Origin: Geodermatophilus pulveris
GTDB lineage: Bacteria; Actinomycetota; Actinomycetes; Mycobacteriales; Geodermatophilaceae
Assembly: GCF_900188375.1 (NCBI RefSeq)
Contig: NZ_FZOO01000003.1
Location: 124,001-188,000, forward strand
Reading direction: 5' to 3'
DNA: 64,000 nucleotides
Shown here: piece after piece, positions 52,867 to 62,544 of the stretch
Layout of the letters: each line of letters starts with the position of its first letter
Position numbering within the stretch: the stretch's first letter is position 1
Program-made: the position numbers and the translations under genes
The notes under the pieces: model-generated
Databases searched by the model: none
Told to the model about the DNA's origin: nothing
The model's input: only the letters and a program-made list of their open reading frames with translations

Positions 52867-53720
52867 CCGGCGCGCTCCTCGGCCTGCTGCTGGGGGTCGG
52901 GCTGCTGCTCGTGTGGCGCAGCGGACCGCGCGCCCCGGAGCGCCGGCGCCGCCAGCGGGGGCCGTCCCGGCGGCAGCGGCAGCTGGCCGCGGCGGGCCTG
53001 ACCGGCATCAACCCGGCGCAGCTGGCCGCCATCCAGGTCGCCCTCGGGCTGCTCGCCGCGGTCGTCGTCCTGCTCACCACGGGCACCGTCACGGTGAGCC
53101 TGCTGTTCGGCGTCTTCGCTGCGGCGCTCCCGGTCGTGCAGGTGCGCCGGCTCGCCGCCCGGCGCCGCGCGGACCTGCGCGAGGTGTGGCCCGAGGTCGT
53201 CGACAACCTCGCCTCCGCCGTCCGGGCCGGGCTGTCGCTGCCCGAGGCGCTGTCGGCGCTGTCGACCCGCGGCCCGGAGGTGCTGCGGCCGCCGTTCGCC
53301 CGCTTCGCCGCCGAGTACCGCTCCAGCGGCCGGTTCGGCGACTGCCTCGACCGGCTCAAGGACGACCTGGCCGACCCGGTCGGCGACCGCATCGTCGAGA
53401 CGCTGCGGGTCGCCCGCGAGGTCGGTGGCAGCGACCTCGGGCGCGTGCTGCGGACGCTGTCGTCCTTCCTGCGCGAGGACGCCCGCGCCCGCGCCGAGCT
53501 GGAGACCCGCCAGGGCTGGGTGGTGCAGGCCGCCCGGCTGGCCGTCGCCGCGCCGTGGGTGGTGCTGCTCCTGCTGGCCACCCAGTCGGCGACGCTGGAG
53601 GCCTACGACTCCCCGCTGGGCACGGCGATCCTGCTCGGCGGCGCGGCGGTCTGCCTGGCCTCCTACCGGCTCATGCTGCGCCTCGGCCGGCTGCCGCAGG
53701 ACGTGCGGGTACTGCAGTGA
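52863..53720 (+). CDS. tadB: Tad pilus inner-membrane protein TadB
   Basis: 285 aa. Type II secretion F-domain protein: N-terminal helix LLGLLLGVGLLLVW, two helices near residue 65, core DLREVWPEVVDNLASAVRAGLSLPEALSAL and RIVETLRVAREVGGSDLGRVLRTLSSFL, ending in two membrane helices. Forms the platform for pilus assembly with TadC. ATG overlaps the cpaF stop by 4 bases. Confidence 0.88.
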   Translation: MTGALLGLLLGVGLLLVWRSGPRAPERRRRQRGPSRRQRQLAAAGLTGINPAQLAAIQVALGLLAAVVVLLTTGTVTVSLLFGVFAAALPVVQVRRLAARRRADLREVWPEVVDNLASAVRAGLSLPEALSALSTRGPEVLRPPFARFAAEYRSSGRFGDCLDRLKDDLADPVGDRIVETLRVAREVGGSDLGRVLRTLSSFLREDARARAELETRQGWVVQAARLAVAAPWVVLLLLATQSATLEAYDSPLGTAILLGGAAVCLASYRLMLRLGRLPQDVRVLQ

Positions 53721-54658
53721 CCGCCGCGCTGGCCGGGATGCTCCTGGGCCTGGCCGCGGCCACCGGCGTCCTGCTCGTGGTCACGTTCGTGCCGCCGTTC
53801 CGCTCGGTCCGCCTGGTCGACCGGCTGGCGCCCTACGTGCACGACACCCCGCCGCCGTCCAGGCTCTTGGGGACGGTCACCGAGGCCGGCCTGCTCACCG
53901 CCGCCCGGCGGCTGTTCGGCCCGGTGGTCGCCGACGGCGCCCGCCTGGTCGACCGGGTGCTCGGCGGCCGGACGGCGGTGCGCCGCCGGCTGGAGGCCCT
54001 CGGCAGCGACGCCACCGTCGAGGACCTCCGCGTCGAGCAGGTGGTCTGGGGCGGCCTGGGGCTGCTCGGCGCCGCGCTGGTGGCCGCGGTCGGCTCGTTG
54101 CTGTCCGGCAGCGTCAACGTGCTGTCGGTGGCGCTGCTGTGCGTGGCGGGCCTGGTGGGCGGGGTGCTCGGCCGTGACTGGTGGCTCACCCAGCAGGTGC
54201 GCCGGCGCGAGGAGCTGCTGCTCGCGGAGTTCCCCGTGGTGGCCGAGCTGCTCGCGCTCGCGGTGACCGCGGGGGAGGGCCCGGCCGCGGCGATCGCCCG
54301 GGTCACCCGGCTGTCCGGCGGGGAGCTCGCCCGTGAGCTCGGCGCGGCGCTGGGCAGGGCGCGCGCCGGGGTGCCGCTGGCCGAGGCGCTCCAGCAGCTC
54401 GCCGACCGCACCTCGCTGGGCGCGCTGGCCCGCTTCGTCGACGGGCTGCTCGTCGCGCTGGAGCGCGGCACCCCGCTCGCCGAGGTGCTGCGCGCCCAGG
54501 CCGCCGACGTACGCGAAGCCGGCAAGCGCCGGCTGCTCGAGGCCGGCGGCCGCAAGGAGATCGCGATGATGGTGCCGGTCGTCTTCCTGGTGCTGCCGGT
54601 GACCGTCCTCTTCGCGCTCTACCCCGGCTTGATCAGCATCGTCTCGCTGGCCCGATGA
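53717..54658 (+). CDS. tadC: Tad pilus inner-membrane protein TadC
   Basis: 313 aa. Second F-domain protein: LLLAEFPVVAELLALAVTAGEGPAAAIARVTRLSGGELARELG and KRRLLEAGGRKEIAMMVPVVFLVLPVTVLFALYPGL, with the C-terminal helix MMVPVVFLVLPVTVLFAL. GTG overlaps the tadB stop by 4 bases. Confidence 0.88.
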   Translation: MTAALAGMLLGLAAATGVLLVVTFVPPFRSVRLVDRLAPYVHDTPPPSRLLGTVTEAGLLTAARRLFGPVVADGARLVDRVLGGRTAVRRRLEALGSDATVEDLRVEQVVWGGLGLLGAALVAAVGSLLSGSVNVLSVALLCVAGLVGGVLGRDWWLTQQVRRREELLLAEFPVVAELLALAVTAGEGPAAAIARVTRLSGGELARELGAALGRARAGVPLAEALQQLADRTSLGALARFVDGLLVALERGTPLAEVLRAQAADVREAGKRRLLEAGGRKEIAMMVPVVFLVLPVTVLFALYPGLISIVSLAR

Positions 54659-54687
54659 GCCCGCGGACACGACAGGAAGGACGCAGC

Positions 54688-54894
54688 ATGCCTCTGCTCA
54701 CGGGGGTCCTCGCGGCGCTGGCCGCACTGGCCGACCGCCTGCGCGGCGACGACGCCGAGCGGGGCGACGTCCCCGGCTGGGTCATGATCACGGTGATGAC
54801 GGCGGCCCTGGTGCTGGCCATCCTGGTCCCGTTCCGCGAGGCCATCGTCGCCGCCGTCACCAACGCCCTGGCCTCCGTCACGGCCGGTGGTTGA
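54688..54894 (+). CDS. Flp-like small pilin-type protein
   Basis: 68 aa. GDVPGWVMITVMTAALVLAILVPFREAIVAAV holds one long helix like actinobacterial Flp/Tad small membrane proteins. It lacks the classic Glu-Tyr processing pair of Flp pilins, so it may be a pilin-like accessory. GGAAGG upstream of ATG. Overlaps the next start by 8 bases. Confidence 0.7.
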   Translation: MPLLTGVLAALAALADRLRGDDAERGDVPGWVMITVMTAALVLAILVPFREAIVAAVTNALASVTAGG

Positions 54895-55300
54895 CCCAGC
54901 TCTGCCGGGCGAGGACGCCGGGGAGCGGGGCGGGGCGGTCGTCGAGTTCGTCCTCGTGTCGGTGCTCGTCGTCGTGCTGCTGCTCGCGGTGCTGCAGGTG
55001 GCCGTCTACGTGCACGTGCGCAACGTGCTGACCGCCAGCGCGCAGGAGGGTGCCCGGTTCGCCGCCAACGCCGACGTCCCGTCGTCGGCCGCCGCCGACC
55101 GCGCGGTGGCGGTCGTGACCCGCGCCACCTCGCAGCAGACCGCCGACGGGCTGGTGTGCACGTCGGCGGAGGAGACCGACCCCAGCGGGCTGACCCTGGT
55201 GGTGGTGCGCTGCTCCGGGGCGGTGCCGCCGCTGCTGGCCGGGCTGGGCTCGCTGCTGCCGGTGCAGGTCACCGGCCGGGCGGTCGAGGAGGCCCGGTGA
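54887..55300 (+). CDS. TadE-like pilus assembly protein
   Basis: 137 aa. TadE motif near the N-terminus (GERGGAVVEFVLVSVLVVVLLLAVLQ, with the invariant Glu before the helix), then VHVRNVLTASAQEGARFAAN, typical of pseudopilin TadE. Exported minor pilin. GTG start. Confidence 0.85.
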   Translation: MVDPALPGEDAGERGGAVVEFVLVSVLVVVLLLAVLQVAVYVHVRNVLTASAQEGARFAANADVPSSAAADRAVAVVTRATSQQTADGLVCTSAEETDPSGLTLVVVRCSGAVPPLLAGLGSLLPVQVTGRAVEEAR

Positions 55301-55764
55301 TGTGGCTGCGGGCGCGGCTCGGCTCGCTCGCCGGCGAGCGCGGCTCGGCGCTGGTGGAGTTCGCCTTCATCGCCGTCGTCGTCTTCGTGCCGCTCGTCTA
55401 CGTCGTCGCGGGCTTCTCCGCGGTGCAGCGCGGGGTGTTCGCCTCCACCGCCGCGGCACGGGAGGCCGGGCGGGCGATGGGCACCGCCCCGGACCCGGCC
55501 ACCGGCGCGGCCCGCGCGCAGGCCGCGGCCCGGCTGGCGGTGCAGGACCAGTCGGTCGACGCCGGGGACGTCCTCGTGGCCTACGCGCCGCCCGGCGCCG
55601 GCTGCGACGCCGCGGGCGGGTACGCGCCGACGCTGACCCCGGGGGAGGAGTTCAGCGTCTGCGTGACCGTCACGGTGCGCATCCCGCTGCTGCCGGAGTT
55701 CGTCGACGCCAACACCGCCACGGGCCAGTTCGTCGTCGAGCGCGACCGCTACGTCGACGCCTGA
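55300..55764 (+). CDS. TadE/TadG-like pilus assembly protein
   Basis: 154 aa. GERGSALVEFAFIAVVVFVPLVYVVAG is again the TadE helix with its Glu; RGVFASTAAAREAGRAM follows. Second minor pilin of the operon. ATG 55300 overlaps the upstream stop. It is the last gene of the tad operon; no prepilin peptidase is seen here. Confidence 0.83.
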   Translation: MWLRARLGSLAGERGSALVEFAFIAVVVFVPLVYVVAGFSAVQRGVFASTAAAREAGRAMGTAPDPATGAARAQAAARLAVQDQSVDAGDVLVAYAPPGAGCDAAGGYAPTLTPGEEFSVCVTVTVRIPLLPEFVDANTATGQFVVERDRYVDA

Positions 55765-55782
55765 CCCGCGCCGGCCGGACCC

Positions 55783-56991
55783 TCACCCGTGGCGGCGACG
55801 ATGACGGCGGCCCGGCTGCCCGAGCGCGGCCGGCGGCGCGTTGCCCGCGGTCGCGCCCTGCGCGTACTGCGGCGTCGTCACGTAGACGAACTCGAACACG
55901 CCGTCCTCGGCGAGCCCGTCGGTGATGACGCCCTCGCCGATCCGGATGCCGTTCTTGACGAGCAGCTCCTGGTGCACCGGGAACACGGCCTCCACCACCG
56001 GGTTGCCCAGCACCTCCAGCCCCCAGGTGTCCGAGCCGATGATGGCCGGGCGCCGGTCGGCCAGGTACCGCGACTCGGCCAGGTAGATGCCCGGCTCCTG
56101 CGTCAGGTACCGCTCCGGGTCGCTGCGGGCGATCCTGTTCCAGCCGGTGCGGAGGAGCACGACGTCGCCGGGCCGGATGTCCCCGGTGCCGCCCCGCTCC
56201 GCCGCGGCCTCCAGGTCGGCGATGGTGATCCGGTAGTTGTCCAGCAGCACCGGGTCGCCGTCGGCGCTCTCCGACAGCGCGTCGCCGGCCCCCTCCTCGA
56301 GCTTCAGGCCCAGCACGTCGAGCAGCACGCCGCGGGTGACGACCGGCCCCATGTGCTCGTTGCCGAGCTTGCTCGTCCCGGTGGGCGTGGCGATGTCCGG
56401 GCCCTGGAAGCCGTTGTAGAACGTCGCGCCGACGCCGAGGTGGTTGAGCCCGTCGAGCTGGGTGACGATCTGGTACGTGTAGCCCTGCGGGAAGCGCTCC
56501 TCGTGGATGCTCACCTTGTTGGCGCCCAGCGGCGTGGTGGTCTGCAGGATGCCGCCGCCCTCGACGAACCCGGCGGGCGGCTGGTAGCCGGTGACGGTGA
56601 GCCGCTGCTCGTACACCCGCGGCGGCTCGGTCTGGAAGGCCGGGAAGCCGTTGGTCATCAGCTCGCCCAGGTTGTACGTGCGCACCGGGCCGCCGTCGGC
56701 CAGCAGCTGCAGGGCGGCGGCGGTCGTGGCGGCCGTCACCTCGTTGAACGTGCCGCGCTGGTCGCCCGCGCCGTAGCGGGACGGCGCCCAGCCGCCGCCC
56801 TCGGCGGAGGCCACGTCGAACATCTCGTCGTCGTAGCCGCCGGCGTCCCCGCCCCCGCCCCCGCGGGGCCCGGTCGCGGCGGCCGGCGATGCGCCGGCCA
56901 GGCCGGCGACGCCGAGGGCGGCCGCACCGGCGAGCCCGAGCGCGGATCGGCGGGACAGGGCGGCGTGGGCGGCGAACAGGTCGGCACGCAT
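55783..56991 (-). CDS. Exported cyclase family protein
   Basis: 402 aa. A twin-arginine-type signal (LSRRSALGLAGAAALGVAGLAGA) leads to a cyclase/kynurenine-formamidase-like domain (TYQIVTQLDGLNHLGVGATFYNG, where the canonical His-x-Gly-Thr-His-x-Asp is altered; GDVVLLRTGWNRIARSDPERYL; PAIIGSDTWGLEVL). Probably a metal-dependent hydrolase of unknown substrate acting outside the membrane. The C-terminus is basic and may be a tail. Convergent with the tad operon. Confidence 0.8.
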   Translation of the reverse strand: MRADLFAAHAALSRRSALGLAGAAALGVAGLAGASPAAATGPRGGGGGDAGGYDDEMFDVASAEGGGWAPSRYGAGDQRGTFNEVTAATTAAALQLLADGGPVRTYNLGELMTNGFPAFQTEPPRVYEQRLTVTGYQPPAGFVEGGGILQTTTPLGANKVSIHEERFPQGYTYQIVTQLDGLNHLGVGATFYNGFQGPDIATPTGTSKLGNEHMGPVVTRGVLLDVLGLKLEEGAGDALSESADGDPVLLDNYRITIADLEAAAERGGTGDIRPGDVVLLRTGWNRIARSDPERYLTQEPGIYLAESRYLADRRPAIIGSDTWGLEVLGNPVVEAVFPVHQELLVKNGIRIGEGVITDGLAEDGVFEFVYVTTPQYAQGATAGNAPPAALGQPGRRHRRRHG

Positions 56992-57775
56992 GGGTCTCCT
57001 CAGGGCGGGGGGGGGTGGCCGACGCTAGGGGGCCGGTGTGACGCAGGCAACACGTACCCCGTGCGTCACCGCCCCGTCCGCGGCGCCCGCCCGGCCGGGG
57101 GTCACCGTGGGCGGCTCGGGAGCACCCCGCCGTAGTGGCGCGCCAGGGATGGTGACGTTCCGCACACGGCGCCCGGGCGCCCGGACGGCGGCCGGCGATC
57201 GGCACACCGTCCCGCTGTAGGCACGCAGCGTGGGAGGCACGCGTCCACGGGGGTCACTCGTCCGCGTGATCAACCCCCTCTGTTCGGCGAGCGGCGATCA
57301 CTCCCGGTTAACGTCCTCGCCGGCGCCCGACGAGGGCGTCCGAGACAGACGTGGAGAACCGATCGGTCCCACCGACGCCACGCGCAGGTGCACGGGGGAG
57401 AAGGCGGTCGCCTGATCATGGGGGGAACAGTGGCGCCACCGTCCACCGGTGCGGTCCACCACACCGCAGCAGGACCGCCGTGACCCGCCCGCCCCGTCCC
57501 CTCTCCTCCCGGTCCCCTCGGAGCTGACCGGCCCGACCCCCGAGGACTCCCCAGCCGCCACCGCAGCTGGGCGTGCGCCCGCTCCCGCGCGTCTCGAGCA
57601 CGCCGACGTGCCCTTCCCGAGACCGGGAGCGCCCTGGTCGCCCCCCGCTGCCCACCTGAAGACAGGTCCCCCGTGCCCCTGAACCTCCCCGCGCTGCAGC
57701 GGGCCGCGCCGTCCCCGGCGTCTGGCCCGCCGGCGCCCTCCCAGGAAGGAGGCAGCCCCCTGGTCACGTCCCGGT
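56992..57775. other. Long intergenic region ahead of cslA
   Basis: 784 bases between divergent genes. GTGATC near 57267 and GATCAC near 57296 form a weak 6-bp inverted repeat, and AAGGAGG lies about 23 bases before the cslA start. No gene supported. Its length suggests complex control of cslA; no riboswitch family could be identified by eye. Confidence 0.45.
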
Positions 57776-59581
57776 GTGAGTGAGTGCCCGTCCCGCCTCG
57801 CCGCCTATCCCTACGACGACTTCAGCGAGCTCGCCGGCCCGCTCCAGGAGCCGGCCGCCGACGGCCGGGTCCGGTTCCGGCAGGTGACCCGCGGTGCGGC
57901 ACGTCTGCGGGCGTGGGTGCTGGTCACCGCGGCGCTGGTGTTCGAGGTGCTCTTCCTGCTCTTCCTGCTGCGGCCGGCCAACCACCCCGAGTTCTCCGAC
58001 GACTGGCCGTCCTACCTGGCCATGGGGCTGATCGGCAGCATCGCGGTCATCGAGGGCCTCCGGCTGGTCAACGTCTTCACGCTGGCCGTCGCGACGCTCA
58101 ACGCGCGCGACCCGGTGCCCACCGCGCCCCTGACCGGCCAGCGGGTCGCGTTCATCACCACGATCGTGCCCAGCAAGGAGCCGATCGAGATGGTGCGCCG
58201 CACGCTGGAGGCGGCCGTCCGCGTCCGGTACGAGGGCACGTTCGACGTCTGGCTGCTCGACGAGGGCGACGACCCCGCCGTGCGGGCCATGTGCGCCGAG
58301 GTCGGCGTCCGGCACTTCACCCGGCACGGCGTGCCGGAGTGGAACCGGGAGACCGGCCCGCACAAGGCGCGGACCAAGCACGGCAACTACAACGCCTGGC
58401 TGGACGCGCACGGCGACGACTACGACTTCTGGCTGTCCGTCGACTCCGACCACGTGCCGCTGCCCAACTTCGCCGAGCGGTTGATGGGCTACTTCCACGA
58501 CCCGGACGTCGCCTTCGTCGTCGGCCCGCAGGTGTACGGCAACTACGACAACTTCGTCACCCGCGCCGCGGAGTCCCAGCAGTACCTGTTCCACAGCGTC
58601 CTGCAGCGGGCCGCCAACCGGTTCGGCGCCGCGATGTTCGTCGGCACCAACAACGCCGTCCGGCTGTCGGCGCTGCGGGCCATCGGCGGGCTGCAGGACT
58701 CCATCACCGAGGACGCCGCGACCAGCATCGTGTGGCACTCCCGCCGCAACCCGGAGACCGGCACGAAGTGGCGGTCGGTCTACACCCCCGACGTCCTGGC
58801 CGTCGGCGAGGGCCCCAGCACCTGGCAGGACTACTTCGTCCAGCAGGGCCGCTGGGCCCGCGGGACCGACGAGGTCGTGCTGCGCCGGTTCTGGCGGATG
58901 GCCTGGCGGCTGTCGTTCTGGCGGCGGGCGCACTACGGGCTGCTGATGTCCTACTACCCGGCGGCGGCGATCAGCTGGGTCCTCGGCGTCACGAACGTGG
59001 TCGCCTACCTGCTGACCGGTGTCGCCGGCCTGCTGGTGCCCGCGCAGCTGTGGCTGATGCTCTACGTCAACGCGGCCGTGCTGCAGGTGGGCGTCTACTT
59101 CTGGAACCGCCGGCACAACGTCAGCCCGCACGAGGAGGAGGGCTCCTCGGGCGTCAGCGGGATGGCCATCTCGGTCATGTCGACGCCGATGTACGTCAGC
59201 GCGCTGTGGGCCGCCGTCCGCGGCCGCAACATCTCCTTCGCCGTCACCCGCAAGGGCGCCGTCAGCGGCGACCGGATCGGGTCCTTCGCCAAGAACCTGT
59301 GGTGGGCCGGCCTGCTGGTGCTCGCACTGGGCGCCTCCGAGCTGCTCGGCAACGACCACCCGGCGATCCGCGCCTGGGCCCTGCTGACCCTGTCCATGTC
59401 CCTGCTGCCCGTGGCCATCTGGGTCTCCGGGCTGCTCGGCACCCGGCTGCGCCCGGCGCCCCGGCCCGTCCCGCAGCCCGTCCCGCAGCCCGTCCCCGTC
59501 GTCGGCCCCCCCGCGCCGGCCGTCACCTTCGTCGGCAACCACGTCGTCGACGTCCCCGTCCCCCAGGAGAGCACCCGATGA
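57776..59581 (+). CDS. cslA: Cellulose synthase-like glycosyltransferase (CslA)
   Basis: 601 aa, GT2 family membrane enzyme. Helices at both ends (VLVTAALVFEVLFLLFLL; YLLTGVAGLLVPAQLWLML). Catalytic motifs: LLDEGDDP, SVDSDHVPLPNF (DxD), SITEDAATS (TED), QQGRWARG (QxxRW). In Streptomyces CslA makes a beta-glucan at hyphal tips with GlxA, which directly follows here. Pro-rich C-terminal tail. The GTG start lacks a close ribosome site. ATGA overlap with glxA. Confidence 0.9.
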   Translation: MSECPSRLAAYPYDDFSELAGPLQEPAADGRVRFRQVTRGAARLRAWVLVTAALVFEVLFLLFLLRPANHPEFSDDWPSYLAMGLIGSIAVIEGLRLVNVFTLAVATLNARDPVPTAPLTGQRVAFITTIVPSKEPIEMVRRTLEAAVRVRYEGTFDVWLLDEGDDPAVRAMCAEVGVRHFTRHGVPEWNRETGPHKARTKHGNYNAWLDAHGDDYDFWLSVDSDHVPLPNFAERLMGYFHDPDVAFVVGPQVYGNYDNFVTRAAESQQYLFHSVLQRAANRFGAAMFVGTNNAVRLSALRAIGGLQDSITEDAATSIVWHSRRNPETGTKWRSVYTPDVLAVGEGPSTWQDYFVQQGRWARGTDEVVLRRFWRMAWRLSFWRRAHYGLLMSYYPAAAISWVLGVTNVVAYLLTGVAGLLVPAQLWLMLYVNAAVLQVGVYFWNRRHNVSPHEEEGSSGVSGMAISVMSTPMYVSALWAAVRGRNISFAVTRKGAVSGDRIGSFAKNLWWAGLLVLALGASELLGNDHPAIRAWALLTLSMSLLPVAIWVSGLLGTRLRPAPRPVPQPVPQPVPVVGPPAPAVTFVGNHVVDVPVPQESTR

Positions 59582-61503
59582 CCCGCCGCAAGCCCCGGCC
59601 GCTGCGCCGGCTGCGCAACGCCGCCCTCGTCTCGGTGACGGTCGCCGGGCTGGTCGCGGCCAACGGGCCGGTGGTCGCCTCCGTCGTCGACTCCGCCTAC
59701 ACCGACTACCAGCGCAGCCGGCCGGAGTACCAGGCCCGGTACGGCGACTGGCAGACCGTCGAGCTGCCCGAGCGGTACCGCGGCCAGGCCGTGCACGCCG
59801 CGCTGCTGCACACCGGCAAGGTGCTGCTCATCGCCGGGTCGGGCAACGAGGCCGAGGACTTCGACGCCGGCACCTTCCGCACCATCGTCTGGGACCCGGT
59901 GACCGGGGCGGCCGAGGAGGTCCCGACCCCGGAGGACCTGTTCTGCTCCGGGCACGCCTACCTGCCCAACGGCAACCTGCTCGTCGCCGGCGGGACTCGC
60001 AAGTACGAGGTGCTGGCCGACGACGTCAGCCGCGCCGCCGGCATCCTCACCGTGAAGAACGAGCGCCTCGACGGCCCGGTCACCCTGCCCGCCGGCACCC
60101 GCTTCACCGCGCGCGGCCTGGTCTACCTGACGACGGCGGAGGTCACCGTGCCGCCGGCGCACACCATGGCCGACGGCACCCACATGGCCGGCCAGCAGGA
60201 CGTGTGGATCGAGGCCGAGGACGCGGGTGACGGGTACGTCGTCACCGAGGGCCAGCAGTTCCAGGTCGAGGAGTTCGACGCCCGCCAGCGCTCCACCCTG
60301 TACGGCCAGGGGGACACCATCACCCTGGACAAGCAGAACTACCGGGGGCTGGACGCCTCCTACGAGTTCGACGTGGCCACCGAGACCTACCGGCGCACCG
60401 GGCGGCTCACCGAGTCCCGCTGGTACCCGACCCTCGTCGGGCTGGACGGCGGCCGGGTGCTGGCCGTCTCCGGCCTGGACGAGCACGGCAAGGTGCTCGA
60501 CGGGGAGAACGAGGTCTACGACCCGGCCACCCGCACCTGGCAGGCCGCCCCGGAGCTGGAGCGGTACTTCCCGACCTACCCCGGCCTGCACCGGCTCGCC
60601 GACGGCTCGCGGATCTTCTACAGCGGCGCCAACACCGGCTACGGCCCGGCCGAGGAGGGCCGCCAGCCGGGCATCTGGGACCTCGACGACAACTCCTGGA
60701 CCGACGTCGACGGCCTGCGCGACCCGGACTTCAACGAGACGGCCACCTCGTTCCTGCTGGCGCCGGCGCAGGACCAGCGGGTCGGCATCGTCGGCGGCGG
60801 CGGGGTCGGCGACAGTGAGGAGTCGACGGCGCGGTTCGACGTCGTCGACCTCGACGAGCCCGAGCCGCGCTACCGGCCGGCCGGGGAGTACCCGAGCCCG
60901 GCGCGGTACGTCAACGCGGTGACGCTGCCCGACGACTCCACCCTGCTCACCGGGGGGTCGGTCGGCTACCGCGGCAACTCGCAGAGCGACCTGTTCCTGG
61001 CCACGGTGTACGACCCGCAGACCGGCCACCTGCACGAGGCGGCGCCCAACGAGGTGGGCCGCAACTACCACGCGACCGCGCTGCTGCTGCCCGACGGGCG
61101 GGTCATGACGATGGGGTCGGACCCGCTGTTCTCCGACGAGGAGAACACCCTGCCCGGGACGTTCGACACCCGCATCGAGCTGTACTCCCCGCCGTACCTG
61201 TTCGCCGGCGACCGGCCGCGGATCGAGGACGCGCCGCAGGAGGTCACCCGGGGCAGCAGCTTCGCCGTCGCCACCAGCGGGGCCGACGTCACCGCGGCCC
61301 GGCTGCTGCGGCCCAGCGCGGTCACCCACCAGACCGACCCGGAGCAGCGGTCCGTGGCCCTCGACGTGCGGCGCACGGGGGCGGGCGGCTACGAGCTGGC
61401 CGTCCCCGCCGAGGAGGGCCTCACCCCGTCCGGCTGGTACATGTTGGTCGTGCTCGACGACGAGGGTGTGCCGTCCCCGGCCCGCTGGGTGCACGTCGGA
61501 TGA
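59578..61503 (+). CDS. glxA: Galactose oxidase-like copper radical oxidase GlxA
   Basis: 641 aa. N-terminal signal or anchor helix (LRNAALVSVTVAGLVAANG), then a kelch-type propeller (LFCSGHAYLPNGNLLVAGG, with the Cys expected to cross-link to Tyr; RWYPTLVGLDGGRVLAVSG; GRNYHATALLLPDGRVMTMGS) and a C-terminal DUF1929 domain (SSFAVATSGADVTAARLLR; GWYMLVVLDDEGVPSPARWV). Oxidises terminal sugars of the glucan made by CslA; copper-dependent. Coupled on both sides. Confidence 0.9.
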   Translation: MTRRKPRPLRRLRNAALVSVTVAGLVAANGPVVASVVDSAYTDYQRSRPEYQARYGDWQTVELPERYRGQAVHAALLHTGKVLLIAGSGNEAEDFDAGTFRTIVWDPVTGAAEEVPTPEDLFCSGHAYLPNGNLLVAGGTRKYEVLADDVSRAAGILTVKNERLDGPVTLPAGTRFTARGLVYLTTAEVTVPPAHTMADGTHMAGQQDVWIEAEDAGDGYVVTEGQQFQVEEFDARQRSTLYGQGDTITLDKQNYRGLDASYEFDVATETYRRTGRLTESRWYPTLVGLDGGRVLAVSGLDEHGKVLDGENEVYDPATRTWQAAPELERYFPTYPGLHRLADGSRIFYSGANTGYGPAEEGRQPGIWDLDDNSWTDVDGLRDPDFNETATSFLLAPAQDQRVGIVGGGGVGDSEESTARFDVVDLDEPEPRYRPAGEYPSPARYVNAVTLPDDSTLLTGGSVGYRGNSQSDLFLATVYDPQTGHLHEAAPNEVGRNYHATALLLPDGRVMTMGSDPLFSDEENTLPGTFDTRIELYSPPYLFAGDRPRIEDAPQEVTRGSSFAVATSGADVTAARLLRPSAVTHQTDPEQRSVALDVRRTGAGGYELAVPAEEGLTPSGWYMLVVLDDEGVPSPARWVHVG

Positions 61504-62537
61504 CGGCCCGACCGGTCCGCCGGCGGTCGGTCCGCACCGCGGTGCTGGCCGCCGCCGCCGGCGCCCTGGTGGCCTGCGGCGGCGGTGGGGGGACCGCGCC
61601 GGACGCCGGGACGACGTCCAGCCGGCTCGCGGGGGAGGAGCTGTGGCTCAACCCCGAGGGCCACGCCCCCGTCGCGGTCGAGCAGGCGCTCGCCGAGGGT
61701 CGCGCCGACGACGCGGAGACCCTCGCCGCGCTGGCCGAGCAGCCGACGGCCACCTGGATCGCCACCCCGGACAACCCCTACCCGGCGGTGCTGGAGGTCT
61801 CCGAGGCCGCGGCCGCCGCGGGGGAGCTGCCGGTGCTCGTGGCCTACAACGTGCCCGGCCGCGACTGCGGCCTCTACTCGGCCGGCGGCGCCGCCGACGT
61901 GGACGCCTACCTGGCGTGGGTGGGCGCCTTCGCCGCCGCGCTGGGGGACCGGCCGGCGGTCGTCGTCCTGGAGCCGGACGCCGTCCCGCAGGCCGTCGTC
62001 GGCTGCGAGGGGCTCGACCCCGCCGCGCGCTACGGGCTGCTGGCGCAGGCCGTGGACATCCTCGACCGGCAGCCGGGCACGCGGGTCTACCTGGACGCGG
62101 GCAACGCCAGCTGGGTGACCGACCTGCCGGTGCTCGCCGACGCCCTGCGGCGCAGCGGCATCGACCGGACCGACGGGTTCTCCGTCAACGTCAGCAACTA
62201 CGAGACCACCGAGGTCAGTGCCGAGTACGGGCTGGCGCTGTCCGAGGAGCTGGCGCCCGGCGCGCCGGAGGGGACGCCACCCGCGCACTTCGTCATCGAC
62301 ACCAGCCGCAACGGCGCCGGCCCGCCGGAGGACGCCGCCGGCTCCGAGGGCCGCTGGTGCAACCCGCCGGGACGGGAGCTCGGTCAGCCGCCGACGACCT
62401 CGCCGGTCCTGCCGCGGGTCGACGCGCTGCTGTGGGTCAAGCAGCCCGGCGACTCCGACGGCACCTGCGCCGGGGGGCCGCCGGCCGGCCAGTGGTGGCC
62501 GGAGATGGCCGAGGACCTGGTGCCGGCCGCCGGCTGA
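61500..62537 (+). CDS. GH6 endoglucanase-like lipoprotein
   Basis: 345 aa. A lipoprotein signal (LAAAAGALVACGG) is followed by a glycoside hydrolase family 6 domain: LPVLVAYNVPGRDCGLYSAGG, VVVLEPDAVPQ (catalytic-type Asp), GTRVYLDAGNASWV, DGFSVNVSNYETT, HFVIDTSRNGAGP, VDALLWVKQPGDSDGTC. It cleaves beta-1,4-glucan and trims the CslA product, as in streptomycete csl clusters. ATGA overlap with glxA. Confidence 0.88.
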   Translation: MTARPVRRRSVRTAVLAAAAGALVACGGGGGTAPDAGTTSSRLAGEELWLNPEGHAPVAVEQALAEGRADDAETLAALAEQPTATWIATPDNPYPAVLEVSEAAAAAGELPVLVAYNVPGRDCGLYSAGGAADVDAYLAWVGAFAAALGDRPAVVVLEPDAVPQAVVGCEGLDPAARYGLLAQAVDILDRQPGTRVYLDAGNASWVTDLPVLADALRRSGIDRTDGFSVNVSNYETTEVSAEYGLALSEELAPGAPEGTPPAHFVIDTSRNGAGPPEDAAGSEGRWCNPPGRELGQPPTTSPVLPRVDALLWVKQPGDSDGTCAGGPPAGQWWPEMAEDLVPAAG

Positions 62538-62544
62538 CCCCTGC

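Noticed and set aside
57200..57775. Possible riboswitch in the cslA leader
   Set aside because: Some short inverted repeats are present, but no conserved core of a known class could be identified by eye.
57764..61494. Long minus-strand frames opposite cslA and glxA
   Set aside because: Both are mirror frames of clear enzymes with all active-site motifs on the plus strand.
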